64,000 bases of DNA, from positions 2,914,001 to 2,978,000 of the forward strand of contig NZ_CP150144.1 of assembly GCF_037963145.1 (NCBI RefSeq), given 5' to 3'. Below are positions 62,195 through 64,000 of this stretch, piece after piece. Within the stretch, counting starts at the first letter, position 1, and every line of letters begins with the position of its first letter. The notes beneath the pieces were generated by a model. That model was not told the DNA's origin and searched no databases. It saw only the letters and a list, made by a program, of their open reading frames with translations. The stretch comes from Oceanobacillus sp. FSL K6-2867. Its GTDB lineage: Bacteria; Bacillota; Bacilli; Bacillales; Amphibacillaceae. Both the position numbers and the translations under genes were made by a program.

Positions 62195-62827
62195 ATGATG
62201 AATAAGAAATTAATGATAGGAATTGTGGCTTTACTGATGGCTGTTGTATTAGCAGCTTGTGGCGGGAATGAGGAAACTGCCCCTGATAGTAATACGGATA
62301 CTGAGAATGGCTCAAGCGAAAGCACGGAAATGAATGAAAAATCTAACTCCGAAGAAGAAAATGATTCTAAAAAATCAGATCATGCAGGTATGGATCATTC
62401 AAGTTCAGGTGAAGTTCCTGAGGATTTAGCGAACGCAGAGGATCCAACATATCCTGTGGGAAGTGAAGCTGTGATGAGTGCGGATCACATGAAAGGCATG
62501 GATGGAGCTGTTGCAACCATTGAAGGCGCTTATGACACAACAGTTTATGCTGTAACCTATACACCTACAACTGGTGGAGAAGAAGTGGAAAATCATAAAT
62601 GGGTTATCCATGAAGAAATTGAAAATCCAGAAGAACAGCCATATGAGCAACGAGATGAAGTTGTGTTAAATGCAGATCATATGGAAGGAATGAAAGGAGC
62701 TACGGCTACCATTGATTCGGCAGAAGAAAACAATGTCTACATGGTAAGCTATACAGATTCGGAGACTGGAGAAAAAGTTGAAAATCATAAATGGGTAACG
62801 GAAAACGAACTATCACCAGTTGAATAA
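62195..62827 (+). CDS. YdhK-like lipoprotein with two DUF1541 domains
   Basis: 210 residues. Lipobox VLAAC, then an acidic Ser-rich linker, then two about 55-residue repeats (ADHMKGMDGAVATI, ADHMEGMKGATATI, each ending VENHKWV). This is the DUF1541 architecture of B. subtilis YdhK. The Met/His-rich motifs suggest metal, perhaps copper, binding (inference). GGAGGG precedes tandem ATGs at 62195. Confidence 0.85.
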   Translation: MMNKKLMIGIVALLMAVVLAACGGNEETAPDSNTDTENGSSESTEMNEKSNSEEENDSKKSDHAGMDHSSSGEVPEDLANAEDPTYPVGSEAVMSADHMKGMDGAVATIEGAYDTTVYAVTYTPTTGGEEVENHKWVIHEEIENPEEQPYEQRDEVVLNADHMEGMKGATATIDSAEENNVYMVSYTDSETGEKVENHKWVTENELSPVE

Positions 62828-62846
62828 TATAATTAGTAAACAAAAT

Positions 62847-62876
62847 CCCTCATTTAATAAAGTGAGGGTTTTTTTT
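62847..62876 (+). terminator. Terminator after the YdhK-like gene
   Basis: CCCTCA (62847-62852) and TGAGGG (62863-62868) with flanking A/T pairing, followed by eight T. Confidence 0.8.
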
Positions 62877-62879
62877 GAT

Positions 62880-63152
62880 AAAGGTTTTAAAAAATGGATT
62901 CTTGCAGTGGTTAACGTCTTAGCTGCGATTGTATTATAAACTTATTCCATTAACTGGTGAAAAAGTTAGACAAGGCGTTCCAAAAAATTTAAATAGAATA
63001 AGCAATTAAACCATCTTTTTCAATTATACTAAAAAAATAGTCGAGAAATGTAAAACGATTATTAAAGGAATTTCGTTCCCTCTTGTAGAAATGATTAGTA
63101 TAAGGACGTTGTCTCGGGAGCACTAATCGAATATACAAGGAAGGTGAACGAT
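62880..63152. other. Gap with a short hydrophobic relic
   Basis: In one frame 62880-62939 reads KGFKKWILAVVNVLAAIVL then stop, a membrane-helix-like piece with no start. It may be the tail of a lost gene. The rest shows no supported gene. Confidence 0.3.
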
Positions 63153-63710
63153 ATGCTCAAGAAAAATTTTCTTTCAAAAACTTTATTAAGATGGATGCCA
63201 ACTAATGAACAAAGTGTGTATGAAAAAAAGCTTACTGTTGTTATGAAACGTTTAAAGGTTCAAAATTACAAGTTTAATTGGGATCGTACGAGTTGCTTTG
63301 TTGAATTTAGTTACAGTGGGAATCTTTACAGACTAGAACACTCTATTGAAAAGGCAAAGAAAAATGGATTTTTTTTACACAATGGATTGGATTGTTTGAT
63401 GGAGTTAACCCAGTCATTGGAAGATCTATGCGGTATCATTGATAGAGGTATGTATGACTTCGAAACATGGATATCTGGCATGAAACAGTCACCTTCAGAA
63501 GAAATGATGCCTGAATTCCAAGAAGAAGAATTTGAAATAAGATATAAGACATTGGAAAGACACCTTCTTGCGGAATATAACACAGAGGAACTGAAGGAAC
63601 TTTTCCCATTTGGAACGGAACGACCACTAAAAGAATATAAACCAAATCAGATTAATCAACGATCACAAAATAAAAAAGCTAGATTTGAAGAAATAGTAAG
63701 CAAGATATAG
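63153..63710 (+). CDS. Hypothetical protein, 185 residues
   Basis: I do not recognise the family. It is soluble and charged, with YKFNWDRTSCFVEFSYSGNLYRLEHSIEKAK near the N terminus and a Glu-rich helical region (about 115-150). The C terminus is basic and polar (NQINQRSQNKKARFEEIV). AAGGAAGG marks ATG 63153; the GTG at 63144 overlaps that site. It may be a stress or DnaJ-associated protein, but this is a guess. Confidence 0.65.
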   Translation: MLKKNFLSKTLLRWMPTNEQSVYEKKLTVVMKRLKVQNYKFNWDRTSCFVEFSYSGNLYRLEHSIEKAKKNGFFLHNGLDCLMELTQSLEDLCGIIDRGMYDFETWISGMKQSPSEEMMPEFQEEEFEIRYKTLERHLLAEYNTEELKELFPFGTERPLKEYKPNQINQRSQNKKARFEEIVSKI

Positions 63711-63849
63711 GAAATAAACACTTTCTATACGGGAACATCGAGAATATGATGTGGAAAGCATTTGACGTGGCCTTTACAATATATGGTACATTAATTATAA
63801 TGAGCAACGTAAATTAATTGCGTTGTCTAACTTAAAATAGGAAAAGTTA

Positions 63850-63877
63850 AAAGTCGATTAAAATGTCGGCTTTTTTT
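63850..63877 (+). terminator. Terminator downstream of the last gene
   Basis: AAAGTCGA (63850-63857) pairs with TCGGCTTT (63866-63873) with one G-U pair, followed by T. The gap before it (63711-63849) also has CAACG/CGTTG near 63804-63825. No gene is visible to 64000. Confidence 0.65.
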
Positions 63878-64000
63878 GTTTCATAACGCATGTGTTATAT
63901 CATATTTTTTAAATGCAAATTTGGTTGGTATAAAATGAAAGCAGCAATTTCCCTGTTATCTAAACTGTTTATCTTATTTAACCCTAAATTCTAATTGAAT

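Overview
The window reads as chromosomal DNA of a low-GC Gram-positive in the family Bacillaceae. The evidence is AT-rich intergenic DNA, strong AGGAGG-type ribosome binding sites, GTG/TTG starts, lipobox lipoproteins, CcpA-type cre sites and Bacillus-type families (YcnK-like, CtaG, YtkA, YdhK, Tpx). An Oceanobacillus/Virgibacillus-like host is my inference; no rRNA or tRNA is present to test it. The first 53 kb is dominated by catabolic operons for aromatic and sugar-acid or amino-sugar substrates. The last 10 kb is sparse, with long gene-poor gaps, tandem repeats and small secreted proteins.

Region 1 (1-11.4 kb) is a homoprotocatechuate meta-cleavage cluster: an FCD GntR regulator cut by the window edge, hpaE, hpaD, a DapA-type aldolase, split hpaG1/hpaG2, hpaF, succinate-semialdehyde dehydrogenase, a XylR_N/V4R/PucR-type regulator and the 4-hydroxyphenylacetate monooxygenase hpaB. 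Together they can take 4-hydroxyphenylacetate to pyruvate and succinate. A flavin reductase (hpaC) is not in the window. Internal terminators split the cluster, and a cre site precedes hpaE.

Region 2 (11.5-22.2 kb) holds a three-gene TRAP transporter behind its own cre site. It is followed by a nine-gene operon: LacI regulator, hexulose-phosphate isomerase, KDPG aldolase, a second TRAP transporter, ribose-5-phosphate isomerase, KDG-type kinase and a hexulose-6-phosphate synthase-like protein. The mixing of KDG/KDPG enzymes with ribulose-monophosphate enzymes is the most unusual thing here.

Region 3 (22.4-37.7 kb) holds ctaG, a PepSY membrane protein, and a YcnK-like/Sco/YtkA copper-cytochrome set. 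It also holds a divergent regulator beside a threonine-synthase-like/RidA/D-threonine-aldolase-type operon, an alkaline phosphatase, a SurA_N lipoprotein, a secreted crystallin-like protein, a guanine deaminase-like enzyme, thiol peroxidase and a second LacI regulator.

Region 4 (38-45.3 kb) has a Zn-dependent dehydrogenase, a two-subunit transketolase, a third TRAP transporter and an SDR. Three of these transcription units carry the same AATCGTTTAA core upstream, suggesting one LacI-controlled regulon. Region 5 (45.3-53.3 kb) has a truncated regulator and a sialic acid cluster: nanE, nanK and two FCD regulators on the minus strand, nanA and an SSS symporter on the plus strand, then a HAD phosphatase. 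Region 6 (53.3-64 kb) has a DASS anion symporter, a 21-bp minisatellite, an SDR, an EamA transporter, a second crystallin-like secreted protein, a PAP2 phosphatase, a tandem-repeat acidic lipoprotein, a YdhK-like lipoprotein and a hypothetical gene. A dispersed intergenic repeat occurs in four full or partial copies. No CRISPR array, rRNA, tRNA or intact insertion sequence was seen.
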